Position numbers and translations under genes: made by a program | Notes under the pieces: generated by a model | Told to the model about the DNA's origin: nothing | What the model saw: the letters and a program-made list of their open reading frames with translations, nothing else | Database searches by the model: none | NCBI GenBank assembly: GCA_021161465.1 | Contig: JAGHAM010000023.1 | Location: 12,471 to 76,470 of the forward strand | DNA: 64,000 nt | DNA from: Candidatus Iainarchaeum sp. | Lineage (GTDB): Archaea; B1Sed10-29; WALL01; JAGHAM01 | Reading direction: 5' to 3' | In this document: piece by piece, positions 54,599 to 61,707 of the stretch | How the letters are laid out: each line of letters starts with the position of its first letter | Numbering within the stretch: the first letter of the stretch is position 1

Positions 54599-55812
54599 CA
54601 GAAACCCTTATGTTTTGTGGTCACGTGCCAGTGCATATCCTTCTTAAGAAGAATTTTAGATATGGCCAAGGTATTTGCAAATGCCACTAAGATTCCAACC
54701 AGGAAGGTCGCAACAATCGATTTGACTATGAGTTTATTATGTCCCTCACCAGACATGGTGTAGACAACTGCCACTAGATACCCTCCGGTTATTATCGGTA
54801 TTAGTATGGACAATTGACCCAATGGGGATATATTAAAAAACCCAAGCACAGTTCCAGCAGTAAGCTGGAGGAGTATCAATGGGTTTATGAATAACATGAA
54901 TGCTATAAACAATAGGAAAGTTTTTTGGAATGGTGACAGAGCAGGTGTCTTCAATATGTCCTTAAATCTCATTGAAAAGGCCTCTAAAGTCCCATAAGTC
55001 CAGCGCATCTGCTGTTTTACTAAAGTCATTGCACTAAAGGGAACCTGGCAGGTAGCAAACAAATCTGGGTCAAAGATTATACGGTATCCTGTGCATAAAA
55101 TCCTCAACCCTAATTCTGTATCTTCCGATTTTATATTTGGGGTCCAGCCACCAGCATCTTCCATGGCTTTTCGCCTTATAGCCACAGCAGAACCAGAAAG
55201 CAATGGAACCCCTACCCAGTTCTTTATTGGGTATATCAAGCGCTGATAGACAAGAAGGCTTAAGCTTGCAAACACTGAGATGAAATTTTCGTCAATATTA
55301 AGGAATTTCCATCTTCCCTGAACAACCCCTACCTCTGGGTCCTCGAAGTGAGATACTACCCGTCTTAAAAAGTCCCTGGGAGGCACAAAATCAGAATCAA
55401 ACAATAGCAGTATATCTCCATCGCTCCCGTTCATAGCGTTGTTAAGGGCCCCTGCCTTAAAGCCCTCCCTGTGGTTTCTCCTTATTACCTTCACCCTACC
55501 ATATCTCTCAGCATAGTTATCCACTATCTTGCTCACTTCGGGGTCGGTGCTGTCATCAGCAACCATAATTTCAAACCGGTCCTTGGGATAATCCATGTTG
55601 AGGCATGCCTTGATACAATCCCCAACAACAGGGTCGTTAAACACAGGTATCTGAACAGTAACAAATGGGCATTCCCCACGTTTCAGCTTTGGTGCGGGTT
55701 TTGGCTTTTTTGTTGCCATAAAGACCACACCAAAGTAGAAAAACAGTGACAGAGTTAGTACTGGGATTGAGAATAACAGATATGCATCTGTCACTAGGCT
55801 TAGGAAATCCAT
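54598..55812 (-). CDS. Processive GT2 glycosyltransferase (cellulose synthase-like)
   Basis: 404 residues, an N-terminal helix, GT2 domain and C-terminal helices. Motifs: VTVQIPVFNDPVVGDCIKAC, MVADDSTDPEVSK, LFDSDFVPP (DXD), KSEDTELGLRILCTGYR (TED-like) and QQMRW (QxxRW). It resembles glucomannan/cellulose synthase-like enzymes. It is followed without a gap by a second GT2, so the two probably work on the same polymer. A TATA-like TTTATTTAAA region at 55816-55825 is shared with the divergent gene. Confidence 0.9.
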   Translation of the reverse strand: MDFLSLVTDAYLLFSIPVLTLSLFFYFGVVFMATKKPKPAPKLKRGECPFVTVQIPVFNDPVVGDCIKACLNMDYPKDRFEIMVADDSTDPEVSKIVDNYAERYGRVKVIRRNHREGFKAGALNNAMNGSDGDILLLFDSDFVPPRDFLRRVVSHFEDPEVGVVQGRWKFLNIDENFISVFASLSLLVYQRLIYPIKNWVGVPLLSGSAVAIRRKAMEDAGGWTPNIKSEDTELGLRILCTGYRIIFDPDLFATCQVPFSAMTLVKQQMRWTYGTLEAFSMRFKDILKTPALSPFQKTFLLFIAFMLFINPLILLQLTAGTVLGFFNISPLGQLSILIPIITGGYLVAVVYTMSGEGHNKLIVKSIVATFLVGILVAFANTLAISKILLKKDMHWHVTTKHKGF

Positions 55813-55845
55813 AAGTTTATTTAAAGTAAAACTCTTTTTATATCT

Positions 55846-56457
55846 ATGCGTTCACGATTGATTCCTGCAGTCTTACTCTCCGCATTGGTTATATATCTCA
55901 TAGGAATCTATACTGGCTGGTACATCACTAACAACCAAATGCGAGGAGCTGATGCTAAGATTCAAGAAATAGAAGGTAAGCTTAATGACATAAGAGAATG
56001 GACAACAGCAAGCGATCAGAGAACGTGCCCAATACTTGAAAGTCAGTTTCAAAACCAAGTTAAGGAACTCTCATTATTCTGGAGCGCCCTACCACCAAAG
56101 ATAGAAACATCAGACGTTTCTGATGAAACGCTCAGGTCCTATGTAGAGCTAGAAGTAGAAGCTTACTTCGTTGGTGAATCTTTAGAACAGCAATGTGGGA
56201 GGAAGCTTAATTTGGTTCTGTATTTCCCAAAGAGAGGCGATGCAAACTCAGTAGAAGCAGGAAGACTCATTGACAAAAGTGGCAAAGGAGCGATGATTTT
56301 AACCATGCCTGTCGATGTAAACTCAACTGTGGTTAGTGCACTAGCCAAGAGCTTTAATATCACTAACTTCCCTGCAGTAAGAACCTGCACCAAGACACTT
56401 ACATGGCCATTCACAGAAGATGAACTATCCATAGCTATCTCGGAGTGCAACTCATGA
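55846..56457 (+). CDS. Membrane-anchored exported protein, thioredoxin-like fold possible
   Basis: 203 residues: an N-terminal helix (about residues 6-28), a coiled stretch (IQEIEGKLNDIREWT), then an exported domain. LNLVLYFPKRGDANSVEAGR, then PVDVNSTVVSALAKSFNITN, then FPAVRTC resembles the strand-helix and cis-proline-like part of thioredoxin folds, but no CxxC motif is present. A TATA box lies 21-30 bases upstream. Coupled by an ATGA overlap to the next gene. Function not known. Confidence 0.6.
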   Translation: MRSRLIPAVLLSALVIYLIGIYTGWYITNNQMRGADAKIQEIEGKLNDIREWTTASDQRTCPILESQFQNQVKELSLFWSALPPKIETSDVSDETLRSYVELEVEAYFVGESLEQQCGRKLNLVLYFPKRGDANSVEAGRLIDKSGKGAMILTMPVDVNSTVVSALAKSFNITNFPAVRTCTKTLTWPFTEDELSIAISECNS

Positions 56458-57050
56458 AACACGATAAATATTTGGTCATACCTGTATTCCATATTTCAAC
56501 AATACTCTTTGTTTTTCTGATTGGTATGTATACCGCCCAAATAATAATGCCACTTGAGCCTGACCTAGTTAAAAGTCCTGTTTTTTCATCTGTAATATCA
56601 CAAACTAAAGGTAATTACACAACAGAAGAGGCAATCATTGGTTTTTTTATTTTTGTGTTCTTTCTCCCCCTCAATCTATCGATAGTGTACCATATCTCTA
56701 CAGAGATGGCCTCCAAGGGTGATATTTACAACTCCATTGAGAAAGGTTTTATGGATTATCCTATGTTTTTCATGGGTTTCTCGAGCGTATTCTTTTTTTC
56801 CTTGGTTTTCCCCGCTATCGTCCCCCTGATAATTTACGCCGCATTTAGAAGACTTGAACCGAAAGTCCCATGGAAATACCACGTGCTATCAACAATTTTG
56901 TTCATCTCATGGCTTATTCCAATAGCACTAACCAACAGAATAGAAAGTATCCTGTGGAGGAGGTCTATATCCTTCATTTTCCTCATGGCTTTATTCATTC
57001 CATTCATTGGACACGCCACTATGATAGACCATGTATTAAAGAAAAAGTAG
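56454..57050 (+). CDS. Polytopic membrane protein of unknown function (198 aa)
   Basis: The ATG at 56454 overlaps the previous stop (ATGA). A GTG three codons earlier is less likely. About five membrane helices; no conserved motif is recognised. It ends HVLKKK. Its coupling to the anchored protein at 55846 suggests that the two act together. Confidence 0.6.
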   Translation: MKHDKYLVIPVFHISTILFVFLIGMYTAQIIMPLEPDLVKSPVFSSVISQTKGNYTTEEAIIGFFIFVFFLPLNLSIVYHISTEMASKGDIYNSIEKGFMDYPMFFMGFSSVFFFSLVFPAIVPLIIYAAFRRLEPKVPWKYHVLSTILFISWLIPIALTNRIESILWRRSISFIFLMALFIPFIGHATMIDHVLKKK

Positions 57051-57089
57051 TGAAACTTTTTAAACAAGAATAGCAAAAATCTTAAACAC

Positions 57090-57380
57090 GCTCCCGTAGT
57101 CTAGTCCGGTTAACCACGAACCGCAAAATCCGTTCATGCTTTGTGTGATTGCTACGCAATCACACTGTTGGCAGGACGTAGCTGCTCTCTGGGAACAATC
57201 CCTTGCAGTAGCAATTTGTGGTACGGAAAAGGATAAGGGCCTCTCGAGGCTTTCCTTGATATCTAAGGAAAGCCAAGGAAAGCCCTAGACCCGGGTTCAA
57301 AATAAGGGAGGGGGACACATTCCCCCTCCCCTTATAAGCCCTTCCCCTTTGGAAGAGCATGAACAGTCCCGGCGGGAGCA
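57090..57380 (+). tRNA. tRNA-Glu(CTC) with three introns
   Basis: Exons approximately 57090-57112, 57231-57246, 57281-57301 and 57367-57380. Acceptor GCTCCCG/CGGGAGC with A73, anticodon stem AGGGC/GCCCT, loop CTCTCG-A giving CTC, T stem CCGGG/CCCGG. D-loop intron about 118 nt: TCCG (57105-57108) pairs with CGGA (57224-57227), and ACCAC with GTGGT forms the inner helix; exact ends are uncertain by two bases. Anticodon intron 57247-57280 (34 nt). T-loop intron 57302-57366 (65 nt) after TTCAAA. A TTTTTAAAC box lies near 57057-57065. Confidence 0.85.
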
Positions 57381-57381
57381 C

Positions 57382-57414
57382 TAGGGGGGTTTCACCCCCT
57401 CTACCCCCTTATAG
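57382..57414 (+). other. Hairpin after tRNA-Glu resembling a T-loop intron
   Basis: Directly after the discriminator base, GGGGGTTTCACCCCC can form a strong hairpin and is followed by CTACCCCCTTATAG. The order of blocks closely follows that of the T-loop intron of tRNA-Thr (63594-63626). It may be a 3' processing or termination structure, or a copy of intron-type sequence. Confidence 0.45.
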
Positions 57415-57487
57415 GGATAGAATATCACCTGTATCCTGATTGCTAGAAAGAGTGTAGCTGGTTCTCTTCGTAACGCTGAAAGCAGCC

Positions 57488-58606
57488 TCAAATCATCTTC
57501 TTTAAGAGTCCAGTCAAAGTTTCTTCTGTCAGCTCGCGCGGGTTGTTTTTAAGCGAGCTACTGTATGAGCTCTCTCCGATTAGCAAGGGGATATCCTTCT
57601 CAGCAACACCAACCTCACTGAAGCAAGTCTTCAATCCCAACACCTCAGCCAGCTTCTTCAAGTTCCTTATACCACCTTCTATCGAGGACGCACCACTCGC
57701 CCTGGCTATGGCCAGGACTTTCTCAGGGGCTGCCTCTTTGTTGTAATCCATTAATGCGGGCAGGGGTATCAAACAGCCATTCCCATGTGTTATTCCAAAG
57801 TGCGCGGTGACGGCGTGTGAAATGGGATGTGCTGCTGTAACACCCGCAAGATTTATAGCAATCCCAGCAAGCATACTGGCGAAGCTCATATTGGTTCTTG
57901 CCTCTAGGTCATTGGGGTTCCTATAAGCTTTTTCAAGATTCTGAAATACCAGCTCTATTGCCCTAAGCGAAAACATCTCGCTCATTGGACTGCTCTTCTT
58001 GGACCAGTAGGATTCTATTGCATGTGCCAGCGCATCGACACCTGAGTTAGCCGTGACCTTTGGTGGCATTGTAAGCGTCAGCTTTGGGTCAATAATTGAG
58101 ACATCTGGATAAATCGACTCATGATGAAATCCCCTCTTCCAGTGCCTTTCGTTGTCAGAGATGACAGCAAAACGGTTAGCTTCGCTCCCAGTGCCAGAGG
58201 TAGTAGGTATGGCTATCAGCGGGAGGGATGGCTTACTTGGCTCTTTCCCGTCAAAAACATAATCATAACAACTGCCACCGTTAGCTGCAACTAAAGCAAT
58301 CATCTTGGCAGTATCCATCGCACTTCCCCCACCAAGACCAATCACGAGCTCACAGCGGTTCTCATCTAGGAGCTCCACCCCCTTATCAACCGTCTGGTAC
58401 GATGGGTTCTCTTCAGCTCTGTCAAACACAACAACATTGGCATCCAGCATATCAACAATCCTGTCAATTACTCCAGCCTTTTTCATCGCGTGCCTACCAG
58501 TCACCAGAAGGATTTTCCCATCCCCAACATATTTTGAAAGCTCATCAAGAGCATCCACGCCGAAGACAAGTTTAGCTGGCATATAATACGACCACATATA
58601 CCCCAC
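57488..58606 (-). CDS. Iron-containing alcohol dehydrogenase
   Basis: 372 residues, group III metal-dependent dehydrogenase. NAD(P)-binding glycine motif IGLGGGSAMDTAK near residue 97. The phosphate-contact segment IPTTSGTGSEANRFAVIS follows. Metal ligands: an aspartate and histidine in SGVDALAHAIESYW, and histidines in AHPISHAVTAHFGITHGNG. The normal length is about 380. An in-frame ATG three codons downstream is an alternative start. The substrate (alcohol, lactaldehyde, hydroxybutyrate or similar) cannot be told from the sequence. It is divergent from the prenyltransferase. Confidence 0.93.
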   Translation of the reverse strand: MGYMWSYYMPAKLVFGVDALDELSKYVGDGKILLVTGRHAMKKAGVIDRIVDMLDANVVVFDRAEENPSYQTVDKGVELLDENRCELVIGLGGGSAMDTAKMIALVAANGGSCYDYVFDGKEPSKPSLPLIAIPTTSGTGSEANRFAVISDNERHWKRGFHHESIYPDVSIIDPKLTLTMPPKVTANSGVDALAHAIESYWSKKSSPMSEMFSLRAIELVFQNLEKAYRNPNDLEARTNMSFASMLAGIAINLAGVTAAHPISHAVTAHFGITHGNGCLIPLPALMDYNKEAAPEKVLAIARASGASSIEGGIRNLKKLAEVLGLKTCFSEVGVAEKDIPLLIGESSYSSSLKNNPRELTEETLTGLLKKMI

Positions 58607-58638
58607 CGAATTAATTATAAAACCACAGATATTAAAGT

Positions 58639-59478
58639 ATGGTGATGGATATCCTGAAAAAATATCACGTGCTGGTGGAACTGATGAGGCCAGTGAACGG
58701 CCTCATGGCTGGCATAGCTGCCTTAATTGGTTATTTGATAGCTGAGGGTAATCTTGCCATGGCTCCAGAATTGTTCATGGCAATATCGGTCCCATTCCTA
58801 ATTTCATGTGGCGGTATGCTCATCAACGACTATTTTGACAGGGACATAGACAAGCACCGCCCAATACAAAGAGGCGAGATAAAGCCAAACAATGTAGCAT
58901 TAATTGGTGTTTTATTTTATATATCTGGAATAACCCTAGCGTTTGCATTCAACATTGAAGCTGGGTATATTGCACTGATAGCAGCTGCCATGCTAACAAT
59001 GTATGATGCCTCCCTGGCCAAGACGCCTCTTGTTGGCAACATAATAATCGCGCTGAATACTGCACTTACATTCCCCTTCGGTGCCGCATTCACTGGAAAT
59101 GCCTTCCCCCCTGCTATAAGCACTCTCTTCATAATGGCCTTGTTCTCCACTCTTGCAAGGGAAACTTACAAAGGAATCCAGGACATGGAGAAAGACAGGA
59201 AGACAAGAAAAACCCTGGCCATAATCCTTGGCGCGAAGAAATCATGCGCTCTAGCTGCACTGTTTAACCTTGCAGCAATCTCGATAAGCCCTGTGCCTGC
59301 TCTGCTAAACATCTTTGGACTGCCATACCTTGCCCTGGTTGCACTGGCAGACCTTGGCTTTGTGTATACTTCTGTAACTGCTTTCAACTCAAAAGACTTT
59401 TATATCCAGTCGAGAAACATGAAAATACTTCAAGCTTTGGGTTTGCTTGCATTTCTTGCAGGCGCGTTAAACTTTTAA
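58639..59478 (+). CDS. ubiA: UbiA prenyltransferase, digeranylgeranylglyceryl phosphate synthase-like
   Basis: 279 residues, about eight helices. The first aspartate motif is NDYFDRDIDKHRPIQRGEI, and the second is ETYKGIQDMEKDRKTRK. This pair is typical of archaeal enzymes that attach the second geranylgeranyl chain to geranylgeranylglyceryl phosphate in membrane ether-lipid synthesis. The opening VELMRPVNGLMAGIAALIGY also matches that subgroup. A TATA-like ATTATAAAA lies about 22-27 bases upstream, so the start is leaderless. A quinone role cannot be excluded but is less likely. Confidence 0.9.
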   Translation: MVMDILKKYHVLVELMRPVNGLMAGIAALIGYLIAEGNLAMAPELFMAISVPFLISCGGMLINDYFDRDIDKHRPIQRGEIKPNNVALIGVLFYISGITLAFAFNIEAGYIALIAAAMLTMYDASLAKTPLVGNIIIALNTALTFPFGAAFTGNAFPPAISTLFIMALFSTLARETYKGIQDMEKDRKTRKTLAIILGAKKSCALAALFNLAAISISPVPALLNIFGLPYLALVALADLGFVYTSVTAFNSKDFYIQSRNMKILQALGLLAFLAGALNF

Positions 59479-59509
59479 AAAACCTTGGAGAAAACAAAGT
59501 GGTGTTCCT

Positions 59510-59959
59510 ATGACAGACCAGATAGAATTCTTCGCGCAGTATGGCAAATGGGTTGCAGTGAAAAAGCTGAAAATTGAAAACCAATCAAAGGCAGAAGTAG
59601 CGCGCTTCCTAGCAAGCGTGCACGAGAGCATAGATAGGAAAATGTGGGAGTTCCTTGATGAGGATATCCCATTAGGGGCTTTGGACGAGATAGCTGTTGA
59701 GATAACCGGGGCAACTAGAAAAGGCAAGAAATGGGTAACGCCGCGATTGAATGAGGAAAGGACTATCGAAATCATGGCAAGGCTAAGGAGCACGGGAACC
59801 ACGAGAAAAATAAAACAACACGTTAAAAGCAAAGAACTGGTTGAGCTCGCGAAAATTTACCTAACCAGGCGCGCGCTTGAGATGATTGGGGTCAACCTGG
59901 AGCCAGACCCAAAGGTTATTGAGAAGTATACAACCAAAAAAGAACTTGGTGAAGTTTAG
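59510..59959 (+). CDS. DUF2666-like protein (149 aa)
   Basis: A soluble, basic archaeal protein beginning MTDQIEFFAQYGKWVAVKKL. The FFAxYGKWVAVKKLxI opening is one I associate with DUF2666, whose role is unknown. The middle segment is rich in aromatic and charged residues (RKMWEFLDEDIPLG), and the C-terminus is lysine-rich. GGTGTT precedes the ATG; the gene follows the prenyltransferase by 31 bases and may share its message. Family placement is from pattern memory. Confidence 0.65.
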   Translation: MTDQIEFFAQYGKWVAVKKLKIENQSKAEVARFLASVHESIDRKMWEFLDEDIPLGALDEIAVEITGATRKGKKWVTPRLNEERTIEIMARLRSTGTTRKIKQHVKSKELVELAKIYLTRRALEMIGVNLEPDPKVIEKYTTKKELGEV

Positions 59960-60099
59960 CCCCCTAACTCTGACAACCACAACTCCCTAAGTTCCTTCGT
60001 TTGCACAAAACCGTCTAGGACCTTACCAACTATTGCTCGAGTGGCATTTATAAATCTTAGAAAGCAATTTAAAAGTTAAATGTAAAAGTATAGACGCAC

Positions 60100-60225
60100 G
60101 GGGTCGTAGGGTAGCCTGGACCATCCTACGGGCTTTGGGAGTCTTTTCTGGACGCGCGGGTCAAGCCTGAGCAATGGAAAAGGCAAAAACAGCCTGTGAC
60201 CGGAGTTCAAATCTCCGCGACCCCA
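60100..60225 (+). tRNA. tRNA-Pro(TGG) with one intron
   Basis: Exons 60100-60139 and 60191-60225. Acceptor GGGGTCG/CGACCCC with A73. Anticodon stem CGGGC/GCCTG, loop TTTGGG-A giving TGG. The D arm GGGTAGCCTGGACCATCC is typical of archaeal tRNA-Pro. T stem CGGAG/CTCCG with an intact loop TTCAAAT. The intron (60140-60190, 51 nt) is at 37/38. There is no T-loop intron, unlike most tRNAs here. A TTTAAAAG box lies near 60068-60075. Confidence 0.9.
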
Positions 60226-60228
60226 CCT

Positions 60229-60375
60229 AAACTTCTTTGGGAAAGAAGTTTAATCAAGAAAAAGAAGGAAACTTCTTTGGGAAAGAAGTTTAATCAAGAA
60301 AAAGAAGGAAACTTCTTAGGAAGAAGTTTAATCCAGAAGGAAGGAAACTTCTGGAAAGGAAGTTTAATCAAGGAA
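60229..60375 (+). repeat. Tandem 40-bp repeat of hairpins between two tRNA genes
   Basis: Nearly four copies. Copies 1 and 2 (from 60229 and 60269) are identical over 40 bases, copy 3 (60309) has a deletion, and copy 4 (60345) is more diverged. Each contains AAACTTCTTT-GGG-AAAGAAGTTT or a variant, a perfect hairpin of up to ten base pairs, followed by AATCAAGAAAAAGAAGG. Sequence changes in copies 3 and 4 preserve the pairing. It may act as a transcription end or RNA-processing array after tRNA-Pro. Confidence 0.85.
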
Positions 60376-60384
60376 TCCAAATCC

Positions 60385-60508
60385 GCAGGGGTTCCGGAGC
60401 GGTCAAACGGGCAGGACTTAAGTAACCCTTCTGTCGGCGCGATGTGCCGGCTGATTTGAGAAATCCTGTGGCTTAGTGCCTTCGAGGGTTCGATTCCCTC
60501 CCCCTGCA
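60385..60508 (+). tRNA. tRNA-Leu(TAA) with one intron
   Basis: Exons 60385-60422 and 60463-60508. Class II tRNA: acceptor GCAGGGG/CCCCTGC with A73, anticodon stem CAGGA/TCCTG, loop CTTAAG-A giving TAA, a long variable arm (about TGGCTTAGTGCCTTC) and T stem GAGGG/CCCTC with an intact T loop. The intron (60423-60462, 40 nt) is at 37/38 and contains the inner hairpin CGGCGCGATGTGCCG. No clear TATA box of its own; it may be read together with tRNA-Pro. Confidence 0.88.
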
Positions 60509-60630
60509 CTTACGTCGCGCATGGGAATCAGGAGACATGAGCGGAAATGCAAGATTCCAGCTATTTAAGAAGGATCCTAGATTTGCTTTATCTAACCACA
60601 ACCATTACAATCAACTGATTCTCCAAAATA

Positions 60631-60657
60631 GTTATATATAATTACTTATATAATAAC
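60631..60657 (+). promoter_or_regulatory. Promoter/operator of the toxin-antitoxin pair
   Basis: GTTATATATA and TATATAATAAC form a near-perfect inverted repeat separated by ATTACT, overlapping the TATA box. An AGGTGG ribosome site follows at 60660-60665 before the ATG at 60673. The palindrome is a good candidate operator for autoregulation by the antitoxin. Confidence 0.5.
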
Positions 60658-60672
60658 TATAGGTGGTATATA

Positions 60673-60900
60673 ATGAGTGATGTTACAACTGTTCAACTAG
60701 ACAAGTCTGTTGTAAAAGCGTTAAAAGAGATTAAGGAATACCCAAGACAAACATATAATGAATTAATTTTACGTTTAATAAAACTCTCAAAAAATGTACG
60801 AATGAGAAACCAATATGATGAATTCCTACACAAGATTCAACAGCCCAAGATGAGGGAGCTATGGGACAATAAGTACGATGAGGTATGGGAAGATGTTTAA
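60673..60900 (+). CDS. Antitoxin, ribbon-helix-helix type
   Basis: 75 residues. A short N-terminal strand (VTTVQLDKSVVKALKEI) and two helices (about 12-22 and 27-40) have the ribbon-helix-helix layout of dimeric DNA-binding antitoxins. The C-terminal half (about 45-75, acidic: MRELWDNKYDEVWEDV) would bind the toxin. The next gene starts inside its last codons, as is normal for such pairs. An inverted repeat in its promoter supports autoregulation. Confidence 0.75.
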   Translation: MSDVTTVQLDKSVVKALKEIKEYPRQTYNELILRLIKLSKNVRMRNQYDEFLHKIQQPKMRELWDNKYDEVWEDV

Positions 60901-61207
60901 AGCAGGAGACGTTGTTATAGCTAAGGTACAATTCACAGATACCTTTGAAGTTAAAAAGAGACCTGTCCTTGTCTTATTTGAAGAGTTCGATAATGTGGTT
61001 GTGGCAGGGATAACAAGCAATGTTAAAATGAAGGGAATCCCTATTTCAAAGAAAGAAGGGGCAGTAAGAAACAGCATAATAAAACTGAACTACATATTTA
61101 CAATATCAAAGGCCATGGTATCTAAAAAACTGTTTCATTTAGGCAAAAAGAAAAAACAACTTGTTTTCAATGAAATGACAAAACTCTTAAGTGGACTAAA
61201 AACCTAG
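60893..61207 (+). CDS. MazF/PemK-like toxin (probable endoribonuclease)
   Basis: 104 residues from the ATG at 60893, which overlaps the antitoxin stop; a reading from 60878 exists but is less likely. KAGDVVIAKVQFTDTFEVKK, then RPVLVLFEEFDNVVVAGITS, are the strands of the PemK/MazF barrel (GDVxxxxF...KxRPVLVLS...VxxITSN). The family cleaves RNA. The conserved Arg and Thr-Ser are present. Together with the antitoxin it forms a complete module next to a tRNA cluster, suggesting horizontal arrival. Confidence 0.8.
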   Translation: MFKAGDVVIAKVQFTDTFEVKKRPVLVLFEEFDNVVVAGITSNVKMKGIPISKKEGAVRNSIIKLNYIFTISKAMVSKKLFHLGKKKKQLVFNEMTKLLSGLKT

Positions 61208-61420
61208 CTTAAGTGTGGGTTCTAATGCTGGTTCAAATATTCTACACAGCGTTAACGTTGTGCAATAGCTTTTGGAGTATCGAGGTCGCCATGAGCATCC
61301 AACAAAACCATCGTGTTATCTAAGGACTGGTTTGTGTGTTCATGTTTTCATGACTGCCATTATGCCCACAGTAGTTACAGTTTTTAGTATTGGCAAAGCC
61401 AACCAATAGTTTATTTCAAC

Positions 61421-61653
61421 ATGGAACCAATAAGACACACGGGAGAGAGGGCGAAGCTCGCCATAAATCTACGGGGGGATTTCATGGCCCAGAGAGGGAT
61501 TAGAGAAGCCGCTAATATGGTAGTAAAGGCCATAGAAAAAACTATACAAGACAAAACCATAACTTATGACCTTGAGCGGCAGATGGGGGGGCCAAACTCC
61601 TGAAATGCTCCGAGTTCGGGGATGCCATTATAGCCAACATGGACAAAGTGTGA
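61421..61653 (+). pseudogene. Decayed isocitrate dehydrogenase (C-terminal remnant)
   Basis: Two frames together give a C-terminal part of an isocitrate dehydrogenase-type enzyme: REAANMVVKAIEKTIQDKTI and TYDLERQMG in the first frame, then AKLLKCSEFGDAIIANMDKV ending at 61653 in another. The frame changes at a run of seven Gs at about 61584-61590; five Gs would restore the reading. The upstream catalytic domains are missing. The 213 bases from 61208 to 61420 hold no gene I can support, though GGCAAAGCCAACC near 61392 may be a further trace. Frame loss and truncation indicate a pseudogene. Confidence 0.58.
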
Positions 61654-61707
61654 TGGCCCAAATACGCAACCTACTATTTTTTATTTTCCTGATGCGTATT
61701 CCTCGCC

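Noticed and set aside
60100-60225. tRNA-Gln(TTG) reading of the tRNA-Pro gene
   Set aside because: A one-base shift of the anticodon stem (ACGGG/CCTGT) would give TTG but leaves a three-base variable loop; the Pro reading gives a normal variable loop and the archaeal tRNA-Pro D arm.
60229-60375. Possible CRISPR array
   Set aside because: Units are directly adjacent 40-bp tandem copies with no variable spacers, and no cas genes are present.
60196-60459. Open reading frame across tRNA-Pro end, the tandem repeats and tRNA-Leu
   Set aside because: It is made of tRNA exons and 40-bp repeats; the lysine-rich product reflects the repeat composition and there is no ribosome site.
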